From positions 310,001 to 374,000 of the forward strand of contig NZ_FCNV02000002.1 of the NCBI RefSeq assembly GCF_001544615.1: a stretch of DNA of 64,000 bases. Direction: 5' to 3'. This DNA is from Caballeronia concitans. GTDB lineage: Bacteria; Pseudomonadota; Gammaproteobacteria; Burkholderiales; Burkholderiaceae. A program made the translations under genes and the position numbers. The first letter of the stretch is position 1. Each line of letters begins with the position of its first letter. Below, in pieces: positions 26,223 to 35,278 of this stretch. The notes under the pieces are model-generated. The model made no database searches, was not told the DNA's origin, and saw nothing but the letters and a program-made list of their open reading frames with translations.

Positions 26223-26621
26223 TTATTCGTAATGCCCGTGACGCTCGAGCACTTCGATCTTGTATCCGTCGGGGTCCAGAATGAAGAAGAAGCGCGCGAT
26301 GAGTTGGCCATCCTCGCCCTTGAATTCCTTCAGGTCGAGCGGCTCCATGCCGAGACCGATCAATCGTTCGCGTTCCACTTTCGCATCCTCGACGCTCACC
26401 GCCACATGGCCGTAACCGTCGCCGTGCGTATAAGGCTCGGTGCGTCCTTTGTTCCACGTGAGTTCGAGTTCGGTCGCGGTCTCATCGTTACGCAGATAGG
26501 CGAGCGTGAAGTCCGGAAAATCCAGCCGATGCGCAACGCCCAATTGCAACGCGTCCTGATAGAAGCGCAGTGACTTGTCGAGGTCACGCACGCGGATCAT
26601 CGTGTGAATCAGTTTCGACAT
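26223..26621 (-). CDS. gloA: Glyoxalase I (lactoylglutathione lyase)
   Basis: Converts the methylglyoxal-glutathione hemithioacetal to S-lactoylglutathione. The protein is 132 aa. The four metal ligands of the family are His6, Glu53, His72 (YGHVAVSV) and Glu123 (DPDGYKIEVLE). A strong AAGGAGGAAC box precedes the ATG. It is downstream of, and probably separate from, the region carrying the TAGGG repeats. Confidence 0.92.
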   Translation of the reverse strand: MSKLIHTMIRVRDLDKSLRFYQDALQLGVAHRLDFPDFTLAYLRNDETATELELTWNKGRTEPYTHGDGYGHVAVSVEDAKVERERLIGLGMEPLDLKEFKGEDGQLIARFFFILDPDGYKIEVLERHGHYE

Positions 26622-26688
26622 GAGTTCGTTCCTCCTTTCGTTGCCAAGTGTAGGGGGGCGCTAACGGGTAAGGTAATGGCCGGTTAAA

Positions 26689-26727
26689 TAGGGACTAGGG
26701 CTTGTACTAGGGACGGTGTAATCCCTA
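26689..26727. repeat. Cluster of four TAGGG motifs
   Basis: TAGGG occurs at 26689-26693, 26696-26700 and 26708-26712, with an inverted copy CCCTA at 26723-26727. The two ACTAGGG heptamers start 12 bases apart and the inverted unit faces the third copy. This could be a multi-site binding region for a response regulator. The controlled gene is uncertain: gloA to the left or the unknown transcript to the right. Confidence 0.4.
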
Positions 26728-27042
26728 CCGGTATCGGGGGAAGGGGCGTGTCGTGGGCTGAAGATTACAAGGCTTTCAGTGGGGTGATATGTCGAAGAGG
26801 CGGCGCTTCTTCTTTCGAGTTGGCCCGACACGCGCTTGCAAGGACTAATTTTCCGTTCCGTATTACTTAGGCAATCGCATGCAAGCCCTCGTCGCGCTCC
26901 ATGCTGGTGTGCTGGAACTTAGTCATCCTATTTACATTATTGTTTGTCCGTTTGCCAGTCTCGCGATCAGCCCTGCGCGCCCGGGATCGAAGCCGGGATA
27001 ACAATGGAAATTGATCCTGTCTTGCATCACCTCAATGAGACG

Positions 27043-27070
27043 AAGGCTGCGCGATGAGTGCGGCCTTTTT
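27043..27070 (+). terminator. Rho-independent terminator with no obvious upstream gene
   Basis: A 10-bp stem, AAGGCTGCGC against GTGCGGCCTT (two G-T pairs) with loop GATGA, is followed by TTT. It reads best on the plus strand, yet the nearest plus-strand gene upstream ends more than 4 kb away. This suggests an unannotated small transcript. Confidence 0.55.
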
Positions 27071-27269
27071 CGCTTGACTTCCTGTGTGCGCATTAGCGTG
27101 ACGATCGCAACGCCTCAACTGATCGCACGTTCATTCCATACTCAAGACACTTCTCTTTCCCCATCCTTGCTTTTTTCGCGTCTTGTTTTATTACTGAAGT
27201 AAATGGCCCCGCGCGCGCAAACGAATCCGCGCAATCAAGCTTCTTCCTACGTTCATGGGAGGGCTGAAA

Positions 27270-28292
27270 ATGCCAGGCTTATGTTGGTTGCGGCTTGCTC
27301 TCGTGCTCACGGCAAACGTGACGCTCACTAACCTTGTCCGCGCCGACGACTGCAGTGCCGTTCGTGCAGTCAGCGCATCCGCGCAACACGACTTCGTCGC
27401 GCATATCGTCGGAGAAGACCCGCGCCATACGGAACGAGTCGATGGCGAGGCAACCTATCATCTCGCGCGCTCGCCAATGCCCGAGCTGTTGCGTTGCGAT
27501 GTCACCGCGCTCGTCTTGCCGCCAGCGCTCGAATGCATGCCTGCCGAAAGCAATCTCATTCCGTCGGTCGCGCGAATGCGCGCTCAGTCCGCATTGAGGA
27601 AGATCGCGGCGTGCCTGAACGAACCGGTGGTCGGCCCCAGCCGCGTAAGCGGATCGGCGAAGCTGCTGCAATGGGTCGTCACCGATTGGCGCGAGCCTTG
27701 GCCCACGCAATATCGCGTCGTATGGAACGCATCCTTGTCGGACCCTGCATGGACGCTGCGAGCCGTGCCGCTTGTCGATGATGTGATCGACGACGTCGGC
27801 CGCACGGCTCGCAAACACAAGTCGAAAGAACGCGCGTGCGGCCAGATTCTTGCGATCATCGCGGCCGCGCAGACCGACTTTCGCTCGACGCTCGGGCGCA
27901 TCACCGAGACAGGCTCCGACATGTCCCTGCACGCATCGTCACTGCGCCTGCTCGATTTCGATGTCAAGGTCGGCGCGGGCGGCGAGTGGCCGAACATGTT
28001 GTTCGCAGAACGGCCCGCGTCATCGGCGATGAGCCTGGACGATGCGCAAAGCATGGGCGCTGCGGCGAGCCGTGCGATCAGCTCATGTCTTCAGACTCGC
28101 GCACTAAGGCTTGCCGACAAGGTATATACCGACGGCCAGCTCGACATGATCTGGCGATTGACGGATCGTTATAAGGGCAAGCCGATTCTCGTCTTCGCGG
28201 TGGTTCGATACGATCAGACCAAACAGTCGGTCAGCCGCACCGCGATTCGCGTCGCGCGGCAGACGATGCCCGATGCGCCGCCGGACGACTGA
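27270..28292 (+). CDS. Hypothetical exported protein
   Basis: A 340-aa protein of unknown family. GGAGGG lies 7 bases before the ATG at 27270; an in-frame ATG at 27255 sits upstream of this box and is less likely. A signal peptide (MPGLCWLRLALVLTANVTLTNLVRA) is followed by a mature protein with six or seven cysteines and mixed alpha/beta composition. It is probably periplasmic. It stands alone between the terminator region and a convergent SDR gene. Confidence 0.65.
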   Translation: MPGLCWLRLALVLTANVTLTNLVRADDCSAVRAVSASAQHDFVAHIVGEDPRHTERVDGEATYHLARSPMPELLRCDVTALVLPPALECMPAESNLIPSVARMRAQSALRKIAACLNEPVVGPSRVSGSAKLLQWVVTDWREPWPTQYRVVWNASLSDPAWTLRAVPLVDDVIDDVGRTARKHKSKERACGQILAIIAAAQTDFRSTLGRITETGSDMSLHASSLRLLDFDVKVGAGGEWPNMLFAERPASSAMSLDDAQSMGAAASRAISSCLQTRALRLADKVYTDGQLDMIWRLTDRYKGKPILVFAVVRYDQTKQSVSRTAIRVARQTMPDAPPDD

Positions 28293-28325
28293 CCTTGCCT
28301 TCGCCCGATGCACCGCGAGCCTCCG

Positions 28326-29021
28326 CTAAAGCGTCTCCTCATACCGGCAGTTGACGAGCAGTTCCGCCACGCTCGTCGTATTCGGCAACTCGATGGTATT
28401 GACCACCAGAAGCGCCAGGTCTTGCGGCTGCGTCATCGCCATCGGTTCGATATCGGCGATGCCGGCGGCCATGTCGGTATTCACGAAGCCGGGGCACACC
28501 GCAGTCGCGCGCACGCCATCGTCCCAGCCGGCGCGCCGCACCGCATGGGTGAGCGCCACCATCGCGTGCTTCGACATTTGATAGCCGACGTTCAGGTTCT
28601 TGACGCGCTTGCCTGAGAGCGACGCAAGCTGCACGAAGCGTCCGGCCCCCGCGCGGCGCAAATGCGGCAGCGCCGCCTGCACGAGCCGGAAAGGCGCGTT
28701 GACGTTGATCTCGAAAGTCTCGGTCAGGAGCGCATCGGTGCCGGTATCGAAGTCGATCATGCGGCAGATGCCCGCGTTGCTTACCAGCACGTCGATGCGG
28801 CCGAAGCGCGCGATCGTCGCGTCCACCCAGGCGCGGGCGGCGTCGGGATCGCGCGCCTCGTAGGGATGCAGCAACGCATCCGGCACGCCATCGCAGGCGT
28901 TCGTATCGCGCAGGCCGAGCGACAGCCTGTAGCCGCGCCGCGCCAGTTCCAGCGCGATCTCACGTCCGATGCCGCGGCTCGCACCCGACACCATCGCCAC
29001 TTTGTCCATATGCCATCCCAT
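28326..29021 (-). CDS. Short-chain dehydrogenase/reductase
   Basis: A classical SDR of about 231 aa: TGxxxGxG loop VSGASRGIGRE near the N-terminus, NAG motif VSNAGICRM, and active-site Ser, Tyr and Lys in LASLSGKR and YQMSK. It is the last gene of the LysR-controlled oxidation operon, 20 bases after the FAD oxidoreductase. It probably reduces or oxidises a product of that enzyme. The start is chosen at 29021 (MGWHMDKV), with 29009 as alternative. Confidence 0.82.
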   Translation of the reverse strand: MGWHMDKVAMVSGASRGIGREIALELARRGYRLSLGLRDTNACDGVPDALLHPYEARDPDAARAWVDATIARFGRIDVLVSNAGICRMIDFDTGTDALLTETFEINVNAPFRLVQAALPHLRRAGAGRFVQLASLSGKRVKNLNVGYQMSKHAMVALTHAVRRAGWDDGVRATAVCPGFVNTDMAAGIADIEPMAMTQPQDLALLVVNTIELPNTTSVAELLVNCRYEETL

Positions 29022-29041
29022 GTGCTGTCGGTCCTTGCGTA

Positions 29042-30382
29042 TCAGAAGCCCGCGTCGATGGTGATTTTCGAGCCGTCGCTGAAGCGCTCGAGACGGAACG
29101 CGTGCGGATCGACGAGCGGTGCGTCGCCGTTCACGAGGTCCGCCATCAGCCTGCCCGCGCCCGGCCCGATACCGAAGCCGTGTCCCGAGAACCCGGTGCC
29201 GATGAACATGCCCGGCACGCGCGCCACGCCGGAGATGACGGGAATGGCGTCCGGCGTCACGTCGATATAGCCGGCCCAACGCTGCGCGATGCGCGCGCCC
29301 GACAACTGCGGAAACGCTTCGGTAAAGGCCTTGAGACCCTTGTCGACGTAAGGCACCACGGGGTCCGGATCGAGCGTGCGGACATGCTCGAAAACCGTCG
29401 ATTCGTTCAGCGCCCAGCGGCGCGGCCGCTTGAGTTCATCGAAGAAACGCTTGCCGATGTGAATCTGCAGCGCGCCCATCTGGCTCTTCAATGCTTCGAT
29501 GTATTTGAAGAAGAGGCGGAAGGAATCGGGCGTGAGATCGGCGTGCGTGCGCATGCCATACGCGACCGTGTAGCCGCCGTCCGCGCGCTTGCGAAACGCG
29601 AATTCCTCGTTATTGGCGCTGCATGTGGGACCGCCTTCGAGCGGTTCGGTACGCAGCACGGACGCACGCGTGAGCAGTTGCGGCAGTTCCACGCCGAGAT
29701 TGCCGCAGAAATAACGCGTCCATGCGCCGCCCGCCACGACGACCGCATCGCAGCGAATCGTCCCGTGTTCGGTGACGACCGCGCTCGCGCGACCGCCGCT
29801 CGTCTCGATGCCGCGCACCGCGCACGGCGTGAGAATGCTGACGCCCTTGCGTCGCAGCGCATTTGCGATGGCGGGCGCGGCCTTTTGCGGTTCGGCGCGG
29901 GCATCGCCCGGCGTGAAGATGCCGCCCTTGAACGTCTGCGTCGCGCCGGGCAGCAGCCGCGAGATTTCATGCGTGTCCACTTCGCGTGTGTCGAAGGCAT
30001 CGTCGCCGGCCATCTCGCGAGCGCGCTTCAGCCAGTCACGATGACGTTCGAGCACGGCGTCATCGTTCGATACGTACAGGATGCCGCATTGATTGAAGCC
30101 CGTGTCGATGCCGAGCTTTCTGTCGAGCGTGCGCCAGATCTTGAGGCTTTCGATGCTGAGCAGGAATTCGCGGGGATCGCGCCTTGTCACGCGCACCCAG
30201 CCCCAATTGCGGCTCGACTGCTCGCCCGCGATGTGCCCCTTCTCGCACAGCGCGACGGACAGCCCTTTTTCGTGCAGCGCAAGCGCCGTTGATACGCCGA
30301 TGATGCCGCCGCCGATCACGACTACATCGGCGCGTTCGGGCAGCTTGATATCGTCGGCGACGGTGTCGACTTTAGGACCCAT
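29042..30382 (-). CDS. FAD-dependent oxidoreductase (DAO/DadA-like)
   Basis: A 446-aa D-amino-acid-oxidase-fold flavoprotein. The FAD motif VVVIGGGIIGVSTALALHEKG is near residue 20. A second conserved region, GEQSSRNWGWVR, marks a subgroup distinct from DadA and typical of opine- or amine-oxidising relatives. The C-terminal flavin contact is GTGFSGHGFGIGPG. It follows the amino-acid permease by 23 bases. The likely role is oxidative deamination or opine cleavage of the imported compound. Confidence 0.82.
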   Translation of the reverse strand: MGPKVDTVADDIKLPERADVVVIGGGIIGVSTALALHEKGLSVALCEKGHIAGEQSSRNWGWVRVTRRDPREFLLSIESLKIWRTLDRKLGIDTGFNQCGILYVSNDDAVLERHRDWLKRAREMAGDDAFDTREVDTHEISRLLPGATQTFKGGIFTPGDARAEPQKAAPAIANALRRKGVSILTPCAVRGIETSGGRASAVVTEHGTIRCDAVVVAGGAWTRYFCGNLGVELPQLLTRASVLRTEPLEGGPTCSANNEEFAFRKRADGGYTVAYGMRTHADLTPDSFRLFFKYIEALKSQMGALQIHIGKRFFDELKRPRRWALNESTVFEHVRTLDPDPVVPYVDKGLKAFTEAFPQLSGARIAQRWAGYIDVTPDAIPVISGVARVPGMFIGTGFSGHGFGIGPGAGRLMADLVNGDAPLVDPHAFRLERFSDGSKITIDAGF

Positions 30383-30405
30383 GGTTTCTTTTGTCGAAGT
30401 GAGAG

Positions 30406-31203
30406 TTACGGACGACGCTCGGCCACGGCCGCCGTCTGCGATTGCAGCGCTTCTTCAGCGCGCACGTTGCGCAGGGCGCGCGAGTTCTTTTGCTGGCGCG
30501 CGGCGGGATTGATGAAGCGATTGGTCCAGCGGTCCAGATGATTGATCGCGTGCGTGAGCGGCACGGTGATGAGCAGATACACGGCGCCTGCCGCGACGAG
30601 CGGCGACAGGTTGGCCGTATTGACCGCCGCATTCTGCCCGATGGTGAACAGATCGCGCTGCGAAGTGAGCAGCCCGAGGAAGTACACGAGGCTCGAATCC
30701 TTGACGATGGAGATGAACTGATTTGCGAGCGCGGGCAGAATGCGCCGCACGCCCTGCGGCACGATCACATGACGCATGCCGCTCCAGTATGTCATGCCGA
30801 GCGCCTGGCACGCCGACATCTGTCCGCGCCCGACGCTCTGAATCCCCGACCGGAAAATCTCCGCGATATACGCCGACGAAACGAGCGCCAGCGCGACGAT
30901 CGCAAGCGGATACGGATTCGGCCCGAACAGCGAGAGTCCGACGGGCGCGAGCCCCTGCCCGACCACGAGGATGACCAGCGCGGCGGGCAGGCCGCGGAAG
31001 ACATCCACGAAAACGCGCACGGGCCAGGTCAGCCAGCGCGTATGCGATACGGCGCACAGCGCCAGCGCCATGCCTGCCACGATGCCGAGCGCAGTGGAGA
31101 TCACCGACAGGATCAGCGTGTTGACGAGACCCGTGCCGATCAGCGTCGGCAGCGATTCGACGAGCAGCGGCCAATCCAGGAAGTTCTGCAGGAACGCATT
31201 CAT
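30406..31203 (-). CDS. Polar amino acid ABC importer permease
   Basis: A 265-aa His/Glu/Gln/Arg-type permease with about five membrane helices and the EAA-like loop QALGMTYWSGMRHVIVPQGVRRILPA. FISIVKDSSLVYFLG is typical. Only one permease gene is present, so it probably works as a homodimer with the adjoining binding protein and ATPase. The C-terminal 40 residues are hydrophilic. Confidence 0.9.
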   Translation of the reverse strand: MNAFLQNFLDWPLLVESLPTLIGTGLVNTLILSVISTALGIVAGMALALCAVSHTRWLTWPVRVFVDVFRGLPAALVILVVGQGLAPVGLSLFGPNPYPLAIVALALVSSAYIAEIFRSGIQSVGRGQMSACQALGMTYWSGMRHVIVPQGVRRILPALANQFISIVKDSSLVYFLGLLTSQRDLFTIGQNAAVNTANLSPLVAAGAVYLLITVPLTHAINHLDRWTNRFINPAARQQKNSRALRNVRAEEALQSQTAAVAERRP

Positions 31204-31257
31204 GAGGACTCTCTCCTTGCGCTTGACGAGGCGTGACGAAGCAACGTTGGCGGGCGG

Positions 31258-32070
31258 TTACTTCATCGCATACGGCGGCATCGGATCAGGCTTCGGATAG
31301 CCGGGATTGAACTGCTGATAGAGCTTGAGCCACGTGCCGTCCGCCACCAGTTCGCCGATGGCCTTGTTCACCGCCGCTTCGAGCTTCGCGTTGCCCTTGC
31401 GGATAGGGAAACCGGCGGGCAAATTCGAAGCGGAGATATCGAGCTTGTCGGCGAGCTTCAGGTCCGGATACTTCCCTTGCAGGCCTTCGAGCAAGGTCTT
31501 GTCGATGAAGTAGCCGTCGATGTACTTGTTGCGCAACGCGAGAAAGCCCGCGTTGATATTCGGAAAGCGGACGATCTGCGCGCCCGGCAGATAGCTCTGC
31601 GAATACGTGTCTTCGATGGTCCCCTGCACCACTCCGATGCGCTTGTCCTTCACCGATGCCACATCCGCGCCGATCGTGCTGTCCGGCAGCGTGCCGACGC
31701 TCAATAGACCCGTCAGGTAGCCTTCCGAGAAATCCACCATCTTCAGGCGTTCCTTCGTGATCGAGATCGAGCCCGCCGCAAGATCGACCTGCTGATTCGC
31801 CACGCTCGGCAAGAGACCCGCGAAGTCCTGCGCGCGGAAGTCGGCCGTGAGCCCGAGCTTCGCTGCAATGGCGCGCACCAACTCTACGTCGAAGCCCGTC
31901 ATCTTGCCGTTGTCGATGTACGAGTACGGCTTGTTGTTCGCATCGACACCGGCGACGATCTTCCCCGGCGTCAATGTGCCGACATCATCGGCGGCGTGGG
32001 CGGCGGTCGTCGCGCCGACCAGGAACGATGCGGCCACGGCGAGATGGCGTGCGAGACGAAGTAATCGCAT
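31258..32070 (-). CDS. Amino acid ABC importer periplasmic binding protein
   Basis: A 270-aa family-3 solute-binding protein with a signal peptide cut near ATTAAHA-ADDV. The family opening KIVAGVDANNKPYSYIDNGKMTGFDVEL and the motif LAAGSISITKERLKMVDFS are clear. The ligand is probably an amino acid or opine-like derivative, given two FAD oxidoreductases in the same operon. Confidence 0.9.
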   Translation of the reverse strand: MRLLRLARHLAVAASFLVGATTAAHAADDVGTLTPGKIVAGVDANNKPYSYIDNGKMTGFDVELVRAIAAKLGLTADFRAQDFAGLLPSVANQQVDLAAGSISITKERLKMVDFSEGYLTGLLSVGTLPDSTIGADVASVKDKRIGVVQGTIEDTYSQSYLPGAQIVRFPNINAGFLALRNKYIDGYFIDKTLLEGLQGKYPDLKLADKLDISASNLPAGFPIRKGNAKLEAAVNKAIGELVADGTWLKLYQQFNPGYPKPDPMPPYAMK

Positions 32071-32103
32071 GGTGAGGCTCCCTTGGATTGGACAGCGGTT
32101 GGA

Positions 32104-32829
32104 TCAATGCAGGATGCGCGAGAGAAAGTCTCTTGCGCGCTCGGAGCGCGGACGCTCGAAGAAGGCTTCGCGCGTATCGTCTTCCACGATGACGCCGCGG
32201 TCCATGAACAGCACGCGGTCGGCCACGCGCTTCGCGAAGCCCATCTCGTGCGTGACGCACAGCATGGTCATGCCGTCCTGCGCGAGCGCGGTCATCACGT
32301 CGAGCACTTCGTTGACCATCTCGGGATCGAGCGCGGATGTCGGTTCGTCGAACAGCATCGCGACGGGGTCCATCGAAAGCGCCCGCGCGATCGCCACGCG
32401 CTGCTGCTGGCCGCCCGACAATTGCGCCGGATATTTGTGCTCGTGACCGCTCAGGCCCACGCGACGCAACAACGAGCGTGCGCGCTCAGCGGCTTCGTCG
32501 CGTGCGCGGCCGAGCACGTTCATCTGCGCGAGCATCAGGTTGCGCTGCACCGAGAGATGCGGAAAGAGTTCGAAATGCTGGAACACCATGCCGACGCGCG
32601 CCCGTAGCCGCGAAAGATTCGCGTGCTTCGCCGTCACGTCGATGCCGTCCACGACGATCTGCCCGCTCTGCACCGCCTCCAGCCCATTGACTGACTTGAT
32701 GAGCGTGGACTTGCCGGACCCGGACGGCCCGCAGATCACGACCACTTCACCGCGCGCAATGTTCGCCGTGCAGTCGTTCAATACGCGATTGCCGCCATAC
32801 CATTTCGACACCTTGTTCAGCTCGATCAT
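32104..32829 (-). CDS. Amino acid ABC importer ATPase (GlnQ type)
   Basis: A 241-aa ABC ATPase with Walker [11 protein letters not shown]-loop QHFELFPHL, signature [15 protein letters not shown], Walker [14 protein letters not shown] and the switch His in VTHEMGFA. The genes for binding protein, permease and oxidoreductase follow at short spacing. Confidence 0.93.
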   Translation of the reverse strand: MIELNKVSKWYGGNRVLNDCTANIARGEVVVICGPSGSGKSTLIKSVNGLEAVQSGQIVVDGIDVTAKHANLSRLRARVGMVFQHFELFPHLSVQRNLMLAQMNVLGRARDEAAERARSLLRRVGLSGHEHKYPAQLSGGQQQRVAIARALSMDPVAMLFDEPTSALDPEMVNEVLDVMTALAQDGMTMLCVTHEMGFAKRVADRVLFMDRGVIVEDDTREAFFERPRSERARDFLSRILH

Positions 32830-32881
32830 TGCGGCTCCTTTTAATGCTTCGCGATCCTAGGTTACGGTGTTCGTCTTCTCT

Positions 32882-34207
32882 TCAAGAGAGCGCTGCTCGC
32901 ACACGGCCGTGCCACATATCGCCGATACGGTACATCGCACTGCCGACGGGCACCGCGAGCGTGCTGGCCATTCCCGCGCCCGAGAGAGGAAACGCGCCTT
33001 CGCCGAACGCACCGACATCCTGCTCGACGCCGACCATGTGTTTGCCGATGCGATGCCCGAGATAGCTCATCAGCGCAACGCCGTTGCCGTTGCAGCCGAG
33101 CGCGTAATGCACGCCGTCGTGCTGGCCGATGTGCGCGAGCCTGTCCCCGGTCATCGCGACGAAGCCTTTCCACGCATGCGTGACGCGGACGTCCCGCAGC
33201 GCGGGCCACAATTGCACGAGCCTCGCATACAGCCGACGCGCGGCCTCGCGTTCGTCGATCTCGCGGATGGCGGGCCGCGAACCGAAGATCATGCGCGTGC
33301 CGTCCGGCGACGGGCGCGTGTAGAAGAGATTGCGCTTCGAATCGCTGATCATGCGGCGGCCCGGATTGAGCACGTTCATGAGGCCTTCGGGCAGCGGCTC
33401 GGTGGCGATCTGATAACTCTCAACCGGCAACACACGGCGCGAGAAGAACGGCAGCAGCGGACCGGTATAGCCGTTGGTGGCCACCAGCACCTGCTGCGCG
33501 TTGCACACGCCGCGCGCGGTGCGCACGCGAAAGCACGCATTTCCCGTTCGTTCGATGCGCTGCACCGCTGCGTGCGAATGCAGCGTCGCGCCGCGCCGCC
33601 GCGCGAGATCGCGCAGCGCACGATGATATTTCGCGGTATGCAGCCCGCCGTATTCGTCGACGAGAATGCCGCCGTAGTAATAGTCGGAGCCGATGATGCC
33701 GCGCTGCGCATCGCGCTCGATCACATGCACCGTGACGCCGGTCTTGTCGCGCAACAACTGGCCCTGGCGACGCAGCATGTTGAAATGCGCGGGCGTATAG
33801 GCGCCGAAGAAGCGGCCGGTGATGCGCAGGTCTGCGTCGAGCGATTCGTCGGCGATGATCTGCTTGAGATAGTCGAAGCTCGCCATCGACTCCTGCATCA
33901 GACGCGTGAGACGTTCGGCGGACACGCCGCGAATCGCGTTGGTCAACGCGAGCTTCTGGCCGCTCGACACCATGCCGCCGCTGCGCGTGCTGCCGCCCGC
34001 GCCGATCTCGGCGGCATCCAGCACCGCGACGCGCGCGCCGTGCTTCGCGGCCTCCGCCGCCGCCGACAGCCCGCAGTATCCGCTGCCGACGATCGCCAGG
34101 TCCACGTTCGCCGGCAACGGCTCCGGCGCGCCCTCGGGAGGTGCCGCATCCCACCAGTACGGGGTGCAGCGGAAGGTTTCGTGAAACAGCAACGCATCGG
34201 GACGCAT
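32882..34207 (-). CDS. FAD-dependent oxidoreductase (PuuB/OrdL-like)
   Basis: A 441-aa DAO-fold flavoprotein of the gamma-glutamylputrescine-oxidase group. The FAD motif LAIVGSGYCGLSAAAEAAKHG is near residue 36, followed by GAGGSTRSGGMVSSG. The C-terminal flavin region is GCNGNGVALMSYLG. It is the first gene after the promoter divergent from the LysR gene. It probably oxidises a secondary amine or N-substituted amino acid taken up by the downstream importer. Substrate unknown. Confidence 0.83.
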   Translation of the reverse strand: MRPDALLFHETFRCTPYWWDAAPPEGAPEPLPANVDLAIVGSGYCGLSAAAEAAKHGARVAVLDAAEIGAGGSTRSGGMVSSGQKLALTNAIRGVSAERLTRLMQESMASFDYLKQIIADESLDADLRITGRFFGAYTPAHFNMLRRQGQLLRDKTGVTVHVIERDAQRGIIGSDYYYGGILVDEYGGLHTAKYHRALRDLARRRGATLHSHAAVQRIERTGNACFRVRTARGVCNAQQVLVATNGYTGPLLPFFSRRVLPVESYQIATEPLPEGLMNVLNPGRRMISDSKRNLFYTRPSPDGTRMIFGSRPAIREIDEREAARRLYARLVQLWPALRDVRVTHAWKGFVAMTGDRLAHIGQHDGVHYALGCNGNGVALMSYLGHRIGKHMVGVEQDVGAFGEGAFPLSGAGMASTLAVPVGSAMYRIGDMWHGRVRAALS

Positions 34208-34266
34208 GGACTCAACCCTGTTCGCTTGATTCGAGTCCAGTGTCGCCCTCGCAAATCATCCGGTCA

Positions 34267-34291
34267 AATAGCGCCAAAAACGGCTTCTATT
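34267..34291. promoter_or_regulatory. Imperfect palindrome in the LysR divergent promoter
   Basis: AATAGCGCC and GGCTTCTATT form an interrupted dyad around an A-rich centre, about 65 bases before the LysR gene. Long, AT-rich dyads at this position are typical LysR recognition sites. The assignment is by location. Confidence 0.35.
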
Positions 34292-34356
34292 CATTTCTGA
34301 TATGGCAAGCTGACGGCTTCGGCCGATGCTTGCGCGGCCCACGCCCGGAGAAAACG

Positions 34357-35259
34357 ATGAATCTCAGGCAGGTCGAGGCGTTTCGGCTAGTCATGCTGCG
34401 CGGTTCGATGACGGCCGCCGCCGAAGAACTCGGCACATCGCAACCGAGCATCAGCCGCTTGATCGCGGAGCTGGAAGCCGCGACGGGATTGACGCTGTTC
34501 GTGCGCAATGGCGGACGCATTCACGCCACGGATGCGGGCAGTGCGTTCTATCGCGAGGTGGATCGCAGCTTCGTCGGCCTCGAGAAACTGCAGCATTCGG
34601 CGCGCGAGATTCTCGAGCTCGGCAGCGGGCGGCTGCGCATCGTGGCAGCGCCGGTGCTCGCGTTGTCGTTTCTGCCTGCCGTCATCGCGCGCTTCGCGGA
34701 CGCCCATCCGCGCGTCGCGGTATCGCTCGAAATGCGCAGCGAGAGCACGATCCAGCGCTGGGTGTCGTCGGGACACTGCGACGTGGGCTTCGCGACCACC
34801 ACGCCCGATGCGTTCGGCGTGACGAGCGTGGAACTCTATGAACTCGCGGGGCTATGCGCGTTGCCCGCGCGTCACGCGCTCGCGGCGCGCACGCGGATTC
34901 GCGCGGCGGACCTGCGTGGCGAACGGCTCATCCTGCCTTCTTATGCGGACGATACGCGCGCCGCGCTCGATCGCGCGCTGCGTCCGGCGGGCGCGGATCA
35001 GGTGCCTGCCATCGAGACGCCGTATGGCGCGACCATCTGCGCGCTCGTGACGCGCGGCGCGGGCGTGGGCATCGTCAATCCGCTCGCGACCGTGGATGCC
35101 GACCCGGCACGCATTGTGTTCCGGCCGTTCGCGCCGGAGATATGGTTTCGCGGCTTCACGCTTTATCCGCAGACGCCGCGCGGCAATCCGGTCGTCGGCG
35201 CGTTTCTCGAACTCGTCCATGAAGAGATGGCGGCGTTGACGGCGGGCGCGCGCATCTGA
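34357..35259 (+). CDS. LysR-family regulator (OccR/NocR-like)
   Basis: A 300-aa LysR activator starting MNLRQVEAFRLVMLRGSMTAAA, which strongly resembles the N-termini of opine regulators OccR and NocR. The helix-turn-helix (about 18-40) includes ELGTSQPSISRLI. The C-terminal co-inducer domain spans about 92-290. It is divergent from the oxidoreductase-transport operon and presumably activates it in response to the imported substrate. Confidence 0.88.
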   Translation: MNLRQVEAFRLVMLRGSMTAAAEELGTSQPSISRLIAELEAATGLTLFVRNGGRIHATDAGSAFYREVDRSFVGLEKLQHSAREILELGSGRLRIVAAPVLALSFLPAVIARFADAHPRVAVSLEMRSESTIQRWVSSGHCDVGFATTTPDAFGVTSVELYELAGLCALPARHALAARTRIRAADLRGERLILPSYADDTRAALDRALRPAGADQVPAIETPYGATICALVTRGAGVGIVNPLATVDADPARIVFRPFAPEIWFRGFTLYPQTPRGNPVVGAFLELVHEEMAALTAGARI

Positions 35260-35278
35260 GTCCTCATCCTCACCGCGA

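Larger units (their letters stand above)
26622..27269. other. Intergenic region of about 650 bases: TAGGG array, unknown transcript, terminator
   Basis: No convincing protein gene. The left part holds the gloA ribosome-binding site and four TAGGG units. The middle contains a short CCCGG/CCGGG hairpin (26980-26997). A good plus-strand terminator ends at about 27070. A 63-codon frame at 27011-27202 has no ribosome-binding site and crosses the terminator, so I do not call it a gene. A small RNA ending at the terminator is possible. Confidence 0.4.

Noticed and set aside
26975-27000. tRNA-like segment (CCCGGGATCGAAGCCGGG)
   Set aside because: Looks like a T-arm at first sight, but no acceptor stem, anticodon arm or CCA end can be built around it.
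27011-27202. 63-codon plus-strand frame
   Set aside because: No ribosome-binding site, no hydrophobic or domain pattern, and it runs through the terminator at 27043-27070.
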